DNA of 64,000 nucleotides, taken from assembly GCA_009192285.1 (NCBI GenBank), contig CM018604.1:2542001-2606000 (forward strand). The letters run 5' to 3'. The position numbers and the translations under genes were made by a program. The DNA is from Morchella semilibera. Its lineage: Eukaryota > Ascomycota > Pezizomycetes > Pezizales > Morchellaceae. Shown here one piece after another: positions 24,819 through 36,543 of the stretch (position 1 is the stretch's first letter; every line of letters begins with the position of its first letter). The notes beneath the pieces were generated by a model. The model did no database searches and was not told the origin of the DNA. It worked only from the letters and a program-made list of their open reading frames with translations.

Positions 24819-27800
24819 TCAAGCCTCTTCTGGAGTCTCCTCAACAACACTCCCCGACCTCTCCGCTTTCGATTCCTTCGTGATGCTCCCATCCTTCTCC
24901 GACAAGCTCGTCTGGCGCCTACTAAATGCACCAGGCCACACCCTTGGCTCCGACCCACTGATATGCAGATCCTTCATACCCTCAATGTATCCGCCCGGGC
25001 TTCTCGAGCCTCCCCCCTCCATAGTTGCCAATGTATTCGCCCTCGAAAGTGTCGGAATAGTCGGTGTATGGGTGCCATCGACACTATTATTGTATCCTCT
25101 GTCGGTACCAGCAATGTTCAGGCCCGTGTTCATGGAGCTCTGGTAGACCTCGTACGGTGTGAAGGATGTGCTGAGGCGCGACGATCCCGGCGAGACTGCG
25201 TCGAGGAAGGGGGGCGGACGCTGCCGCCAAGGGAGGCGGCGGTAGAGAAGTTGGCGACGGATGTGGGGTTGGTCTGCATGCTGGTTGTGGGGGAGTGGGG
25301 GCGGGAGCCTTGCATTGTGGAGGTGGGGAGGAGGAGCTTTGTGGGGAGGGTGGCGTGGGTGGGCTTTTGGGAATTGGTCTGGGATGTGTAGCGTTCGATC
25401 CTGGGGCGGCTTGTGTTAGTCTCGGGGCATTATGAATAGATTGGGGGCGGGGACGTACATTGCGAGCTCCTCCATCAGAGTTTCGTGCCTGAAGGCCATT
25501 CTGATATTTGGGACATTAGATTTATCCATGAGGTTACCAGCTACGCCTGGCAGGTGGTAGTCATTTCCTAGCCACCTGGCCTTGACGGCACCTTCGAAGC
25601 CGGATTGCAGAACACTGTTTCTGGCAAGCTCACACATGTCGACAGCGCTCAGCTTGTAAATTTGTGCGGCGACGGAATACTCCTCGATCAATGGCTCCTT
25701 TGTAAATGCAAACTGGAGCGGATCGTCTGTTGATAGCGATACGTTCAACCCCCGCTTGAAGTACGAGAGGAATGGGTTCTTGTCGTATGCCAAGAATAGC
25801 GCATTGTTGGACAGTGGGGACATGGCAATGCCAATGCGATCAAGATAGAAGATGTACTGCAAGAGCGGGACCTTGCGCAGCAGAATACCGTGGCTGATAG
25901 AGTGACAACAGAGTAGTGCTGCAGCAAGATGGTCCGTGTCTCCTGCCTCCCCGCAGTGAGGTCGGAGAACAAACGTGTTGAACCCGCGCTGCTTCCTCCA
26001 CACGTTCAATGACGCGATGTTCGAGAAGAGGTAGTAGACCCAGTAACTGTAGGGAGGGTTTGTCTTGAAGTTCCAGGCTGAGGGGAAGGGAAACTTCTTA
26101 AACGTCCTTCTCTCAACTTTGCTCTCGTCGTCTACACTGTCAAAGCCAATAACTCTTTGTAAAAAGATGTGAAGCTTTGGGTGAGAGGTTGGATCCTTGG
26201 TTACCTCAAATAAGGGCTTGAAGATGTTACGAATGAGCTCATCGAACGAGCCGAGGAGGTTGGTAGACTTGTAGACATCGTAAAGCCTGGGAATCTGAAT
26301 CAACCAGCGGACGTTGTGGGAGAAGAGCTTATTATCTATGACCCATGCGGCTAGTTTATCCCACTCATCCTCAGAGCGTCCATAAATTGAAATTCGATAT
26401 TCAGCCATTTGGTACTTGCTAGCTTCCAAATCGACGAAAACCTCTAGATATTTATTGCTGTTAGGACCGGAAACCAGTCAGTGTATAGAATTCCCATACC
26501 TTTTGTAATCTCTGCCAAGTAACGGCCTTTGATATCATTGTCGGTCTTCAAAAAAATAGTTCTCAAGCGTGATTCTCCAACTGGGTTATACTTAAGATTG
26601 AATTTATCAAACCGATGAAAGGAATCTGTATGAGCCTATATAAAACATCAGTTATAGTCCCAAAAGAAATCGTGAACATTTTACTAACATGCATATCCAA
26701 GGTATCAATGCTGAGATCGTAGGCGGTCAAATTAATACTATGAAAAACTTCGGCCAAGGTCAAGTGTTTTCCATCTCTGAACAGCACAACCTCCTACGAT
26801 AAATTAATATTTAAAACTACAATATTAATGGCCAGGTTGAAACTAACGTCAGGGCTCCTCTTCATCTTGTGTTTGATGAACCGCAAAAGATGCTTCTGGT
26901 TCATGCAAGCCGAGTGATGAACGTGAGTATCGACTTTTCTGACATTGTAAAAGTCTCTGTGTGGTACTCTCTAGACACACAAGAGTTTAGCAACTGTTGG
27001 ACGATGAGTAGACCAATACCAGGCAGGGAACAGGTCAACCCCCAACCGAAACCCCTACCTTTGAGTCGGCCATTTCTTGGTGTTCGTTCAGTAAGATGTA
27101 CAAGTTCCATTTGCCTTCAAGATACTGTAATCTCCTAAAAGCGAAGCTTTTACTAGGGCCATCACTGGAAATGTCAAGCACTTGATCCAGGTCCATGTAG
27201 TACTCCCGGAGTGTTGGAATAGCAATGATTGGCATGCTGACATCAAGGGCTATTTTTCACGCAACATTAGATCTACGCTCGGGTTTACACTATGAGAAGC
27301 TCGGTGAATACCTTTCTTGTTTTCATACACCTGATACACGCCTTGTTCATCCAGCTTAAATTCCATCTCGTCTTCTGTCGGGATCTCACACTCCCCAAGC
27401 ACAAAGTCTTCTCCGATATTGTGCCCTGGCTTCCTCCCCTTCTTCTCAAGCTCAGTCCTTGGCCTCAACTCCCCGCTACTAGTTCCCCAGTTAGTGCTAC
27501 CAGAGGCTTCGCCCTGGCCAGTAGTGGGGCGTTGTGCATCCTCAACCCAGACTGGCGCTGGTGGAGGTGGATAGATATCCCAGCTGGGGTCATCTTTAGG
27601 GTTGTCGGCGTGACCTTGAAGGGAAACCCGCAGATACTTGTGACGAAGGTCCAAGATCTTTTGCACATTTGTATAGATGGTCGTGAGCTCGTTGGAGAGC
27701 TGGGGATCTTCTATTTCAGTTGAAAAGGGGTTACTGATATTATCCCTTGGTTGAAATTGGAATACTGGATACTCAATCCAAGGGCACCTACTGTCTACAT

Positions 27801-28443
27801 ATGATCCTTTTGAGGCACCTGGGACCTCTCCTGCATACTGGGGATTTGCAAGATCCTGGGCACTTGAGATGACACCGTGGGGGTCAAAACGGCCCATCTC
27901 AGGTGCCTGTATACCTTCGTGTTCCTTGGGTTTGTCGAGGGAGGCTAATCCCACAGGAGCTACTGGTGCACCCATACCTCTGGAGCCTGCAACACTAGAC
28001 CCAATTGTTGCTCCTGCTGCCGGTCCCAAGTATTGATGTCCGTGGGAATGTGTGTGTGGATGCTGGTACGAAGAGTTGATTGATTTGACGCTGGCGGCTC
28101 TACTTACATTCCCTCCACCACCCCAGGTCGATGCTCTGATTATTGGAGAGTTCCATCCACTACCTCCTGGCTGCTGCGGCTGGTAGAACAGCTTTGCATC
28201 TGTTTGCTTCAATATCTTTTCTTGTTTGTAGTCAAAAAAAGCAGATTTTCTCTCGCCATCCCTCCCACTGCTATAATTTCTTTCCGCGTGATCATCTTCG
28301 GGCGACGATGAAATAACTCCATCATTTTTCCCGAGGTAGATGCTACCATCGTCAGTAGATGTCTCACGATGCATAGACGCATCTTCATCTATTTCCGAGC
28401 CGTCTGGGGAAGCCACCAGAGGTACATTGTCGGGGGATGGCAT
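24819..28443 (-). CDS. amd1: AMP deaminase
   Basis: Multi-exon; exon 1 is 28443-27312, exon 2 27249-27059. A long Ser/Gly-rich, poorly conserved N-terminal part leads to the conserved block [18 protein letters not shown]. The metal site [11 protein letters not shown] follows (about 26900) and then the TIM-barrel deaminase core with [10 protein letters not shown] and [10 protein letters not shown]. It converts AMP to IMP in the purine nucleotide cycle, balancing adenylate pools, and is cytosolic. After the intron at [14 protein letters not shown] the reading frame runs into a stop at 25130. The fungal-type tail [13 protein letters not shown]...[12 protein letters not shown] continues in the next frame to 24819. 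The change of frame falls near a run of six G on the plus strand (25209-25214). One missing base there, real or a sequencing error, would explain it; an unseen small intron is the other option. The catalytic domain is unaffected. Confidence 0.93.
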
Positions 28444-29548
28444 TAATTGGAAAAGGCAAGTTACAATAGGTGATCTTGGAATTGAGGGTGAGGATGCAAT
28501 CAGACTCTACTGGCAGTGTGATTTCAAGAGGAGGAAGTAGAAGGTTCAGGTGATGTGGAACGTCGAAAGCTTATGTAGGATATTTAGGCAGGTGCACGGA
28601 TCCGTACCTGCGGGCTCTACAGCTGATCGAAGACAGCCCTTTTTGATTTGTCTCTGGACTCAACGCCAAGTGGCCCCGCCCGGGAAAATAGTGGGGCACC
28701 GATAACTACATGTAACTGGACTAGTTAAACGGGTGGTATGACTAATATCACCCAAATTCAGTAATGAATTAAACGAATGTTACTCTTTGTAAGAATATGG
28801 AGAATGTTTTTTTAATTGCCAGGACCCACCAAGAGCATTGCTTTGTTGAAAATTTATGGAGTTAGTTGTACCCCCAGAATAGGAATACGCGACCAAAACA
28901 AAAGAGGTGAAACCAATAGCTACATGTATCTACCTACTACTCGTTTACCAGCCAGAAAATGCAAGTGGCGGGGACAGGGGTGAATTGTATGAGAGATCTG
29001 GCTTAATATCCGGCTCTTAAGCGAGTACATGTATGTGCTTGATCTATTCCTACTGTCCATCGCTGTGGACTCGAATTGGATGCTGCGGCCGGTCTACATA
29101 CACACAATACTTATCTACCTTCGATGGCGGTCGTCGCCGCTAGCTTACCACCTTGCTCAGGGCAAGGATAATTATTTGTATGGACTGGCGATGATCTCTC
29201 CTACAAATCATCCCTGTGGTAAACGAGTAGAGTAGCTTAATCCAGCCATCTTCTACCAAAGTACTACTACTCTTGCAATTGAACTATACTCACGTATTAC
29301 ATTGTCAAGTCCTGAGAATTCTTGGTAGCAACAGGCTCACAGGACAACGTGATGGGCTATGTATCTATCACCATATATACATGCAACTCAACGGCATTAT
29401 TGAAAACTCCCCTCGTAGATTCGTTATAAAAGCCATACAATACAATAGAAAACAAACCATTACAAAAAACAGGAAGAAAAGAAACGTCACAAGTAACCAC
29501 GAAAAAGTATTCCATGCCCTGTTTTGTCGCGCACAACTATTGGAGATC
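28444..29548. other. Intergenic with a MITE copy
   Basis: Includes the AMP deaminase promoter and 5' leader (28444 to about 28650), a MITE-like repeat (28722-28888) and three TACATGTA octamers (28708, 28920, 29026). ORFs in 29029-29620 are short, with no domain. Confidence 0.55.
28722..28888. mobile_element. MITE copy A (partner of 57553-57768)
   Basis: About 165 bp share most of their length, in the same orientation, with the copy at 57553-57768. Common blocks are TAATATCACCCAAATTCAGT-like, AATGAATTAAACGAA, TTTGTAAGAATATGGAGA and CAGAGCATTG/AAGAGCATTG. The ends are imperfect inverted repeats (GGTGGTATGACTAAT against TTAGTTGTACCCCC). This copy lacks about 20 bp present in copy B and has a more decayed outer terminus, so it is probably older. 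Confidence 0.7.
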
Positions 29549-29974
29549 TTACAAATGTCTCCTGCGGCGAGATCCGGGAGTTCTGCCGTTCATCATTGCA
29601 TTCCCCTAACACCCTGTTAGGGAGGGACAATAGCAAATATATAAACTATGTGGGCGTGCTTACCTGGGCCTTCTTACTCCTGGACCCTGTAAGAGTTCCG
29701 GCAACCTTCTTTGCCATACCTTTTGAGAGATGTTAGTGAGTTTTTCATACTAACTAAAGCTAAGCAACAAACCATGAATCCTAGCACCAAGGGTAGGCTT
29801 TGTGCGAGCACGACGATGGGTCGATACTGGGGCTGGACCAGTAGCCTTAGTTCTTCTACGGGTCGCTCTAGACCCTACTGTCCTGGTTCCAGCAGGGTGG
29901 GTGAGGCGGTACATTAGGGATGGCTTTCTAGTGACAGTGGTGCCAGGAGCGCGGCGGCGGGTAGTCAAAGGCAT
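29549..29974 (-). CDS. Small basic Arg-rich protein (unnamed ascomycete family)
   Basis: Three exons (29974-29773, 29719-29664, 29605-29549) encode 104 residues, mostly Arg, Lys, Thr and Ala: MPLTTRRRAPGTTVTRKPSL..., then LGARIHGMAKKVAGTLTG and a C-terminus GNAMMNGRTPGSRRRRHL. I recall short basic ascomycete proteins of similar layout, with a KxxGxLTG-like middle and an MxGxxGxxRR end, but cannot name the family. The last acceptor is chosen because the nearer-upstream AG leads at once to a stop. No signal peptide or membrane segment. Net charge suggests RNA, DNA or membrane-surface binding (inference). Confidence 0.6.
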
Positions 29975-31418
29975 GGCTGATTGTAATCTAAAATTTAGTT
30001 GTACTAAGTATGTAGTTGTAATAGGGTAGAAATAGATGTATAGTAATTCAAACGTTTGTGGGATATAGAGCAAAAGGAACCAGGACGAGGGTAAGATCCC
30101 GCCCTATTATATACATCTGCCGTGTTAACCACATGTAGCTTTGAGTAATAAACGTCATAGAACCCGAGTGCAGGATTCTCGAATGTTGAATACCTGTTGA
30201 TCCTACAGTAGCCCTGCGTCAGTGATCGGCAGCCCACTTAATTAATTCTTGGCATTCTAGGAGGCTGTCCACAGTCTATGGAAAATGACCAAAATGCGCG
30301 TTTTAAGGATGGGGTATAAACAGGATTCAGAGAAAACTCCACCGTTAGGTTAAGCGCTAGTGCTGTTATGGGGGTAGATCTCCCAGTTTCTGTAGATTGA
30401 TTACATGTAACTACAAACGGCGAAGTTTACTCGTTTACCACGAAAAGAACCAAGTAACGGAAACGGGATGACTTGGTAAACGAGTACTACTAGTCAAGTT
30501 TTTATCAATAGGACTTCGGTTGCTACAGCCATTACCTACCCCCGTCCTATTGATAAAAATTTGGCAAGTATGGTGTCGAGGGTACCGGTAAGTGAGTAGA
30601 ACGTATCAACGTAAACTGCACCGCCCCGTTCTACTTGCCGGATTTTCAAGTTTAGGACGGTTGCCACCCAACTTTTGGTTACATCTCGTCCTAAACTTAA
30701 AAATTTGGCAAGTACTCACTTACCCTTGACACCGGAGTACGAACCATAGCTTCTCGAGCGAATGCGCGACGCCCTTTCCTCCAATCCTTGTGGCTATACC
30801 CCAAAAATTCCTGATAGTTATACAGCGGCGGACGTCATTCTTGATTTCTGGTTCATACCTCTTGGATTTTCTATTGATATTAGACCACAAACGTTGTTGA
30901 GATAATTAAACTTTAAGTCACCTAGGTCTGTACTTTTTTAAAAACGTACGCAAGATATATTCATTGAATGGCCTCTTAGTGTCAGTATTACGGAATCTCT
31001 GCATGTATAAATACATGTAGACATTATAATTAACAGAGCTTGTCAAGCTAGCTCACGATTGATCTGTTTTTGTGCCGAACATTCCCCCGTCTAAACACCC
31101 ACATATATCGATAGCCTACTTCAAAAGTATAAGCTATCAATCAATTAATCATAAATCATATCATAACTACATGTACATGTATTAATTAATAAATTAAAAA
31201 AAAAACTGTTAGCTCAAGAAATCCTCGAGTGATAAAATATGATCAACTTTAAATATTTTCACGTGATCGGGGCACCCCGCACAGGGCCCTACGTCATACC
31301 GATAACCCGTTTCGATGAGTGGATAATATAACCAAAGCCAGACAGCAAACCTTCTCTCAAACCCCAACATCACGAACTTAATCACTTTGAACCTATCAAA
31401 TACCAAATACTATCAAAA
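29975..31418. other. Intergenic with a three-hairpin composite repeat
   Basis: Contains a block of three adjacent inverted repeats (30499-30735) and four TACATGTA octamers (30402, 31012, and overlapping at 31168 and 31174). The last about 200 bp should be the promoter of the NAD(P)HX dehydratase gene. No protein-coding signal seen. Confidence 0.55.
30499..30735. repeat. Composite of three hairpins with shared direct repeat
   Basis: Hairpin 1 has perfect 16-bp arms (30499-30514 and 30544-30559, TTTTTATCAATAGGAC). Hairpin 2 has arms CCGGTAAGTGAGTAGAACG and CGTTCTACTTGCCGG (30585-30603, 30627-30641), differing by four extra bases. Hairpin 3 has arms around AAGTTTAGGACG and CGTCCTAAACTT (30648-30659, 30687-30698). 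AAAAATTTGGCAAGTA directly follows hairpins 1 and 3 as a perfect direct repeat. Hairpins 2 and 3 are enclosed by an outer pair (GGTGTCGAGGGTA...GTAAGTGAGTA against TACTCACTTACCCTTGACACC). It is non-coding and resembles a multi-arm foldback element. Confidence 0.75.
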
Positions 31419-32758
31419 ATGCCTCCAATTCCTACACCAACGCCCAAGGAGCTCCTCATGAGGGTCAAGAAGTTCATACCGCCCCTATTGGAAACTATGC
31501 ACAAAGGTTTTATCTTTCGTTCATGAATAAGAAACAATTAAAGGGGTGCCATGAATCTCATCGATGTACCGTAGGACAACAGGGACGGGTTGCTGTGATT
31601 GGTGGTTCTGAAGAGTTAGTTTTGAAAATCCCTATTCATCGGGCCAAACAGCTTATCTGTTGGGTTTAGCTATACAGGAGCACCTTTCTTCTCTGCAAAC
31701 GCGTCTGCGTTAATGGGTGGGTATCTATACACAAAATTACAAATTGTTACATGCATGAAATTACCCTAGCTAAGTTTAACATACAGGCGCGGATATGTCC
31801 CATGTTATTTGTGAGCCCCAAGCTGCTCAAGTAATATTTCCAGATCCTAAAATCGAAAACTAGGGCCTAACGTTTATTTTCCTAGGTGATCAAAGCATAT
31901 TCTCCCAATATCATGGTACACCCTTATATGCGGCAATCCCACCACCGCGAAAAAGGAACAGATACAGCCGAAGAGATTAGCAGCAAGATTGAGCAAGTAC
32001 TAGATCGACTTCATGCCATCGTCATCGGGCCAGGGTTAGGGAGGGACTCTTTGATGCAAGAGACGGCTAGAATGATCATAGAAGCAGCAAAAAAGAAGGG
32101 AATGCCTTTTGTCGTAGATGCCGTTAGTATCCTCCATGCCCAGACAGTAGAGGGTACTCAGTTTGCAATAGGATGGACTTTTCCTGGTCCAGAATCATCC
32201 ATCGGTGGTCCAGAATTATACACACGCCATTTTAACGCCCAACAAAGCAGAGTTTGAACGACTGTGTAAAACCATGAAGATAGAGCCCATGGATGGGGAC
32301 GAGACAGAGGTCTGCTCAAGACTTGCCAAGGCATTTGGTGGAGTTACAATTATCCAGAAAGGGCCAAAGGACTACATATCAAATGGGAAGCAAACAATTG
32401 TCTGCGATCTTAAAGGTGGATTGAAAAGAAGCGGTGGCCAAGGAGATACGTTGACAGGGTGTTTGGTCACTTTCTTGGCTTGGAAAAGGGCATATCAGGA
32501 CAGACTCTGGAAGTACGTTTACAACCTAAGTTTCTATATAAGATGTTTCAATTATTCACGGTGTTTCTTAGTCACGACAACTCTTTATCCGATTCGGAAT
32601 TAACTGCACTGTCAGCATATGGAGCTGCAGCAATGACAAGAAATTGTTCACGGCTGGCGTATGAGAAGAAAGGAAGGGCTTTACAGGCCCTCGATCTTTC
32701 ACTGGAAGTTGGGCAAGCTTTTAAGAATCTGTTTGAAAGCGAGGATCCAAAACTTTAG
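31419..32758 (+). CDS. ATP-dependent (S)-NAD(P)H-hydrate dehydratase
   Basis: Seven exons (31419-31506, 31575-31614, 31670-31716, 31787-31830, 31886-32122, 32172-32512, 32572-32758) encode 327 residues, the usual size for the eukaryotic enzyme. Ribokinase-like fold with YjeF_C signatures: GRVAVIGGSEDYTGAPFFSA, IGPGLGRD, VVDADGLFLVQN, AILTPNKAEFERLC and the catalytic-loop GGQGDTLTGCL near residue 250. It repairs hydrated NADH and NADPH, working with the epimerase (not in this window). The C-terminus is supplied by the last exon (WNHDNSLSDSELTAL...). An in-frame read-through of intron 5 (32123-32171) would replace the conserved DADG motif, so splicing there is well supported. It converges with the cytidine deaminase gene, whose stop is 189 bp away. 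Confidence 0.93.
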
Positions 32759-32946
32759 GGAAAGAAACTCATCCAGAAACCTTCATCATAAATAAAACGT
32801 TTCATATAAAAGGCATCGCTACAATACCATCAATTGGTCAACGCTATATATGAGGCATTTACTTGGGGTGAGATTAAGTATTGTCCTAATTGCGCTGGCA
32901 ACGAGAGACAATACTTGATTTCACCGCAAGTACCTAACCTCAACAT

Positions 32947-33732
32947 TTATTTCTTATCACTATTGCCAGAGAGCTCCGAAGTAGGGTTGAGGTCTTCGGG
33001 GCCAAATGACATAGGCAGGAGCTGACGACCACAAGGTGAAAGAGATTTATCAGTGCACAATTCTAAAATTCCCAGGGTTGATTAAGACTCTTTTATTCTC
33101 ACCTGCTCTAGTGTCCTGACCACGTATTCCGCGTTCTTGTCGTACATGAAAATAGGTGTATCAAGGCTCGCGAATTCGCGAATGAATTGACGGCACATCC
33201 CTATTGACCCGATTAGATTGTAATTATGTAAATACATGTAATCTGGATATTCTAAGCTTGAAAATTTCGAAAGAGTGCCTCTTACCGCATGGTGATGACG
33301 GCGGGGTAACGTTCGTGGCGACACCAATTGCCCTATACTTTTTTTTCCCCTCTGTCTAAAATACCCCCCGCCTCATGTCAGTATCAGATTCAGTCACTCT
33401 GGAAATTCTAACCTTGAACCTACAATCGCTTTTACCAGAGCTACTCTCTCGGCGCAGATAGTGACCGGGTATGAGGCATTCTCAATGTTGGCACCAATGA
33501 CCCACGAGCCATCTTCGCAAAGCAGAGCGCAACCGACCTGAAAGTTTGAGTAAGGGCCTAGAGTTGAAGAGACATATCAATATACATTCCGAAAGAGCCA
33601 ACGTGAAGCTCAACCACAGCAGCAGCGGCAGTACGAAAAGCACCTACAGTATGCAACATCTTTAGCCGCAATCGTCCGCTTAGTAAGTTCTGTAACTTCG
33701 GTGGCGTTGAGTCCGTGGAGAAGATCGCTCAT
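32947..33732 (-). CDS. cdd1: Cytidine deaminase
   Basis: Five exons (33732-33648, 33557-33424, 33355-33286, 33200-33103, 33021-32947) give 153 residues, typical of the tetrameric type. Zinc-site motifs are CAERVAL (C-A-E with the catalytic Glu) and PCGMCRQ. The substrate loop AYCPYSNFQVGCALL is split by intron 1 inside the Cys codon and comes back exactly. The C-terminus is LLPMSFGPEDLNP. It deaminates cytidine and deoxycytidine to uridine and deoxyuridine in pyrimidine salvage. All introns leave the frame intact; the choice of acceptor in intron 1 matters because a later AG would skip PYSNFQ. Confidence 0.95.
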
Positions 33733-36505
33733 GATTACGGAGGAAATACGGTAGAAATGATTCGAGAAATTTTATAGGTTGTTGAAGCTGGTGGTGGGAT
33801 TTGCTTAAGTGCGGAGGTTACGATAGCTTCAGTGATACCCTGACAAAGGCAAGCAATATCGCCAAGCAAACTAAGTAAGATCACGACTTACAGATCGCAG
33901 TCGAGTTTCTTCAAAAGCGTCCAAAGTTATGTAAAGGTCTAATAAAAGGCAGCAACTTCCATCAGAGCCGGTAGTTTTAAAATGAGGTTTATTCATTTAC
34001 TAATATCATGTCTCCCCCAGGTATCGGTGATTAAAGCCTACCTACAGAGATAAGAAGGGCCCTCGCTCGGGGCGCCAAGTAACCTACCATACCCGCGAGG
34101 CACATATGTATCTTTGTAAAATGACTCCCAAAATTCTACGTACTTTACCATTTAATTGGTATACCAGCTACTCCGAAAACCTTGGTAGATGGCCCCTAGA
34201 CTAGGAGAGGTACCAAAACGCGCCAACCACCGGAAGCAAAGGGATCGATAGGCAACACATGGCAGTCGTTCGAAGGCTCTCCATACTGCACATAGCACGA
34301 CCATACATACATACATTATATGAGGACATGTGCTAAGTCAAGCGTACCGGGCCTTTTATCGCATCAGTGGTAGGCATATATGCAGAGATACCCAGATGTG
34401 TGTGGGAGGGACGCAGGCAGGTTTCCAGCCCGCGTGGAAAGTAATAAACCCTTGATATATGTTCACAGATTATCACTCGTGTCCCTTCCTCGCGATTAAC
34501 ATTTGAGTAATCGTACAGTCGGGCAAGCCGTTTGAAACAATTGCCTAGGAAATTGTATACATCATCTAACGATAATTCTTGTTACTAGTCGGACAGCTGC
34601 ATGCGCACCATCTCCATGCTGAGACACTATCTACCAATGCCCCGGCTCCCAAGACAACACCCCCATCTAGCCAAAAGTTATGCATCGACTGCCAGCCATT
34701 GGGTCCGCATGTCTTGCTGCGCACCATAGTCTACCTAGGCTTGTATCAGGTAGGTCATACGACCGTGCAGATATGATCCTCTCAAGAGCCTCTTACCAAA
34801 CCCCATATCACCGACAGCTCTTGGTACCCGTCGATCCGGAGCTAAAGGCCCAATACACATAAACTCAAATATTCTGGGCAGATATCGCCGATTAGCAGTT
34901 ATTTCGTCAAATTATATTCTAGATAATTGTCGCCATTGCCGGTCTGTGCGTATAACTAACATTTCCTGGTGATACCAATCATCGTCCCAATGGAACAACC
35001 CATTACACAACATATCGTGGCTTACATCGCCTCGATGCTAGTTTGTCCTTTGGAAATTTAGGAGCGGGGAAACCGGAGGTGCGCACTATGAGTGAACGAG
35101 AATATTGTGTAGTGATACCTAAGTAAAATGATCATTGGGAAAGTCTTAGATGGCTCGTCGTTCCCCAAGGCTCCATATCTTGTCTAAATCTACCTACATG
35201 TAGCTACTATAACCATACTCACGTGTACCCGGCGCCATGACACTAGAGAGCGGAGCTATCACGGGATACCAAGGCACTAGGTAGATAGGGAACTACAGCA
35301 AGTATTAGCAATTGGAGTACCAGTAGGTTCCAGGTGCAAGGCAGGGGGATAAATGTAGAGCTATCTACCTTCCTACATCATGTCCGAATAGCGCCATACA
35401 TACGAGTTAGCCGCCAGAAGACGTAGTACGATCCACCCATCGATGGCCCATGATCAGCGCATTTGTTTCAAAATTGTCCAAAATTAGGGTCGAAGTTAGT
35501 ATATGCGATGAGTGCTACAAAAAAAAAAAAGCCATATCAGCCTTTACACAATCCGTAATTAACCTTTTCAAACGGCTGTGACGTTTGCAATTCTTATTCA
35601 CCGCGAAGAACGCCTTTATACATATATACAGGGGCCTTCCTTGGTTAAGCAGGTACCGGGCTACGGCGTAGCACTTTCCTAAATATCCAGCCCCGCCCTC
35701 CTACGGGGGGGAAGGGGAGGGGGGCTTGCGGTCACCGCAGCAAAAGATGGTCGCTTATCGGCGTGAACTTTTTACTACAGGGAGCAAGGATCGACTTGTT
35801 CTTCCTGAACAGTCAAGTATCACGAATGGCCAACGTGCTCACGTGGGGTTGAGACAACCATTTTAGGGATGTTTTCAACGGATCCCTCATTAAGTCTGTC
35901 TATTAAGCCTGTCTATTAAGCCTTAAGCCTGTTCAGCTTCGCATGGTAATTCCTATGCTGGTAGTCGTTCCTGGGATCCTCACAGCGGAAGGATTTCGGC
36001 CAGTAGATAGTTCATCCAGTTAAATTTTTGTTTATTTGGTTTGTTTGCCTCCTCTTGCTCGAATATCGACACGAGCCCCGAGACTACCATTCCCCGGAAA
36101 CTAACCAGTCAGGTTTTTAATTGGGCGGATCATAGATAAACTGTCAGGATAAAAAAAAAAAGAACGCGTCTTGATCTCAAGGTACGTCTTTCATATGATT
36201 GGCTGAACGGACATATGTACGACCTTCAGATTTGTCAAGCGAGTGATAGGGCTGTGAGGGGAAGGCCTCCCGTTGGTTGGTTTAGGCGCTCGCCCTATTG
36301 ACCTCGAAAACTGGTTCACCGAAGGCACCGAAGGCAATCGAAGCTGGTTAGATATGAGTTGCGGGGTCCAATTGCTCCCAACACTCACATTCTCATCAAT
36401 TTGGATCTGGCGGCAGCATCTAGCATGGTCATGCAGCTTCATGACGAAAAGTGTTTCCGCGCCATGTAGATGCACAACCAAACATTTTCCCTCCTCCTCC
36501 TCCTT

Positions 36506-36508
<3 letters not shown>

Positions 36509-36541
<33 letters not shown>
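36509..36541. repeat. Poly-T run (33 T)
   Basis: The longest homopolymer in the window, preceded by CTCCTCCTCC. Read on the minus strand it is a poly-A run, which could be the tail of an old retroposed copy, but the sequence upstream of it matches nothing I recognise. Confidence 0.8.
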
Positions 36542-36543
<2 letters not shown>

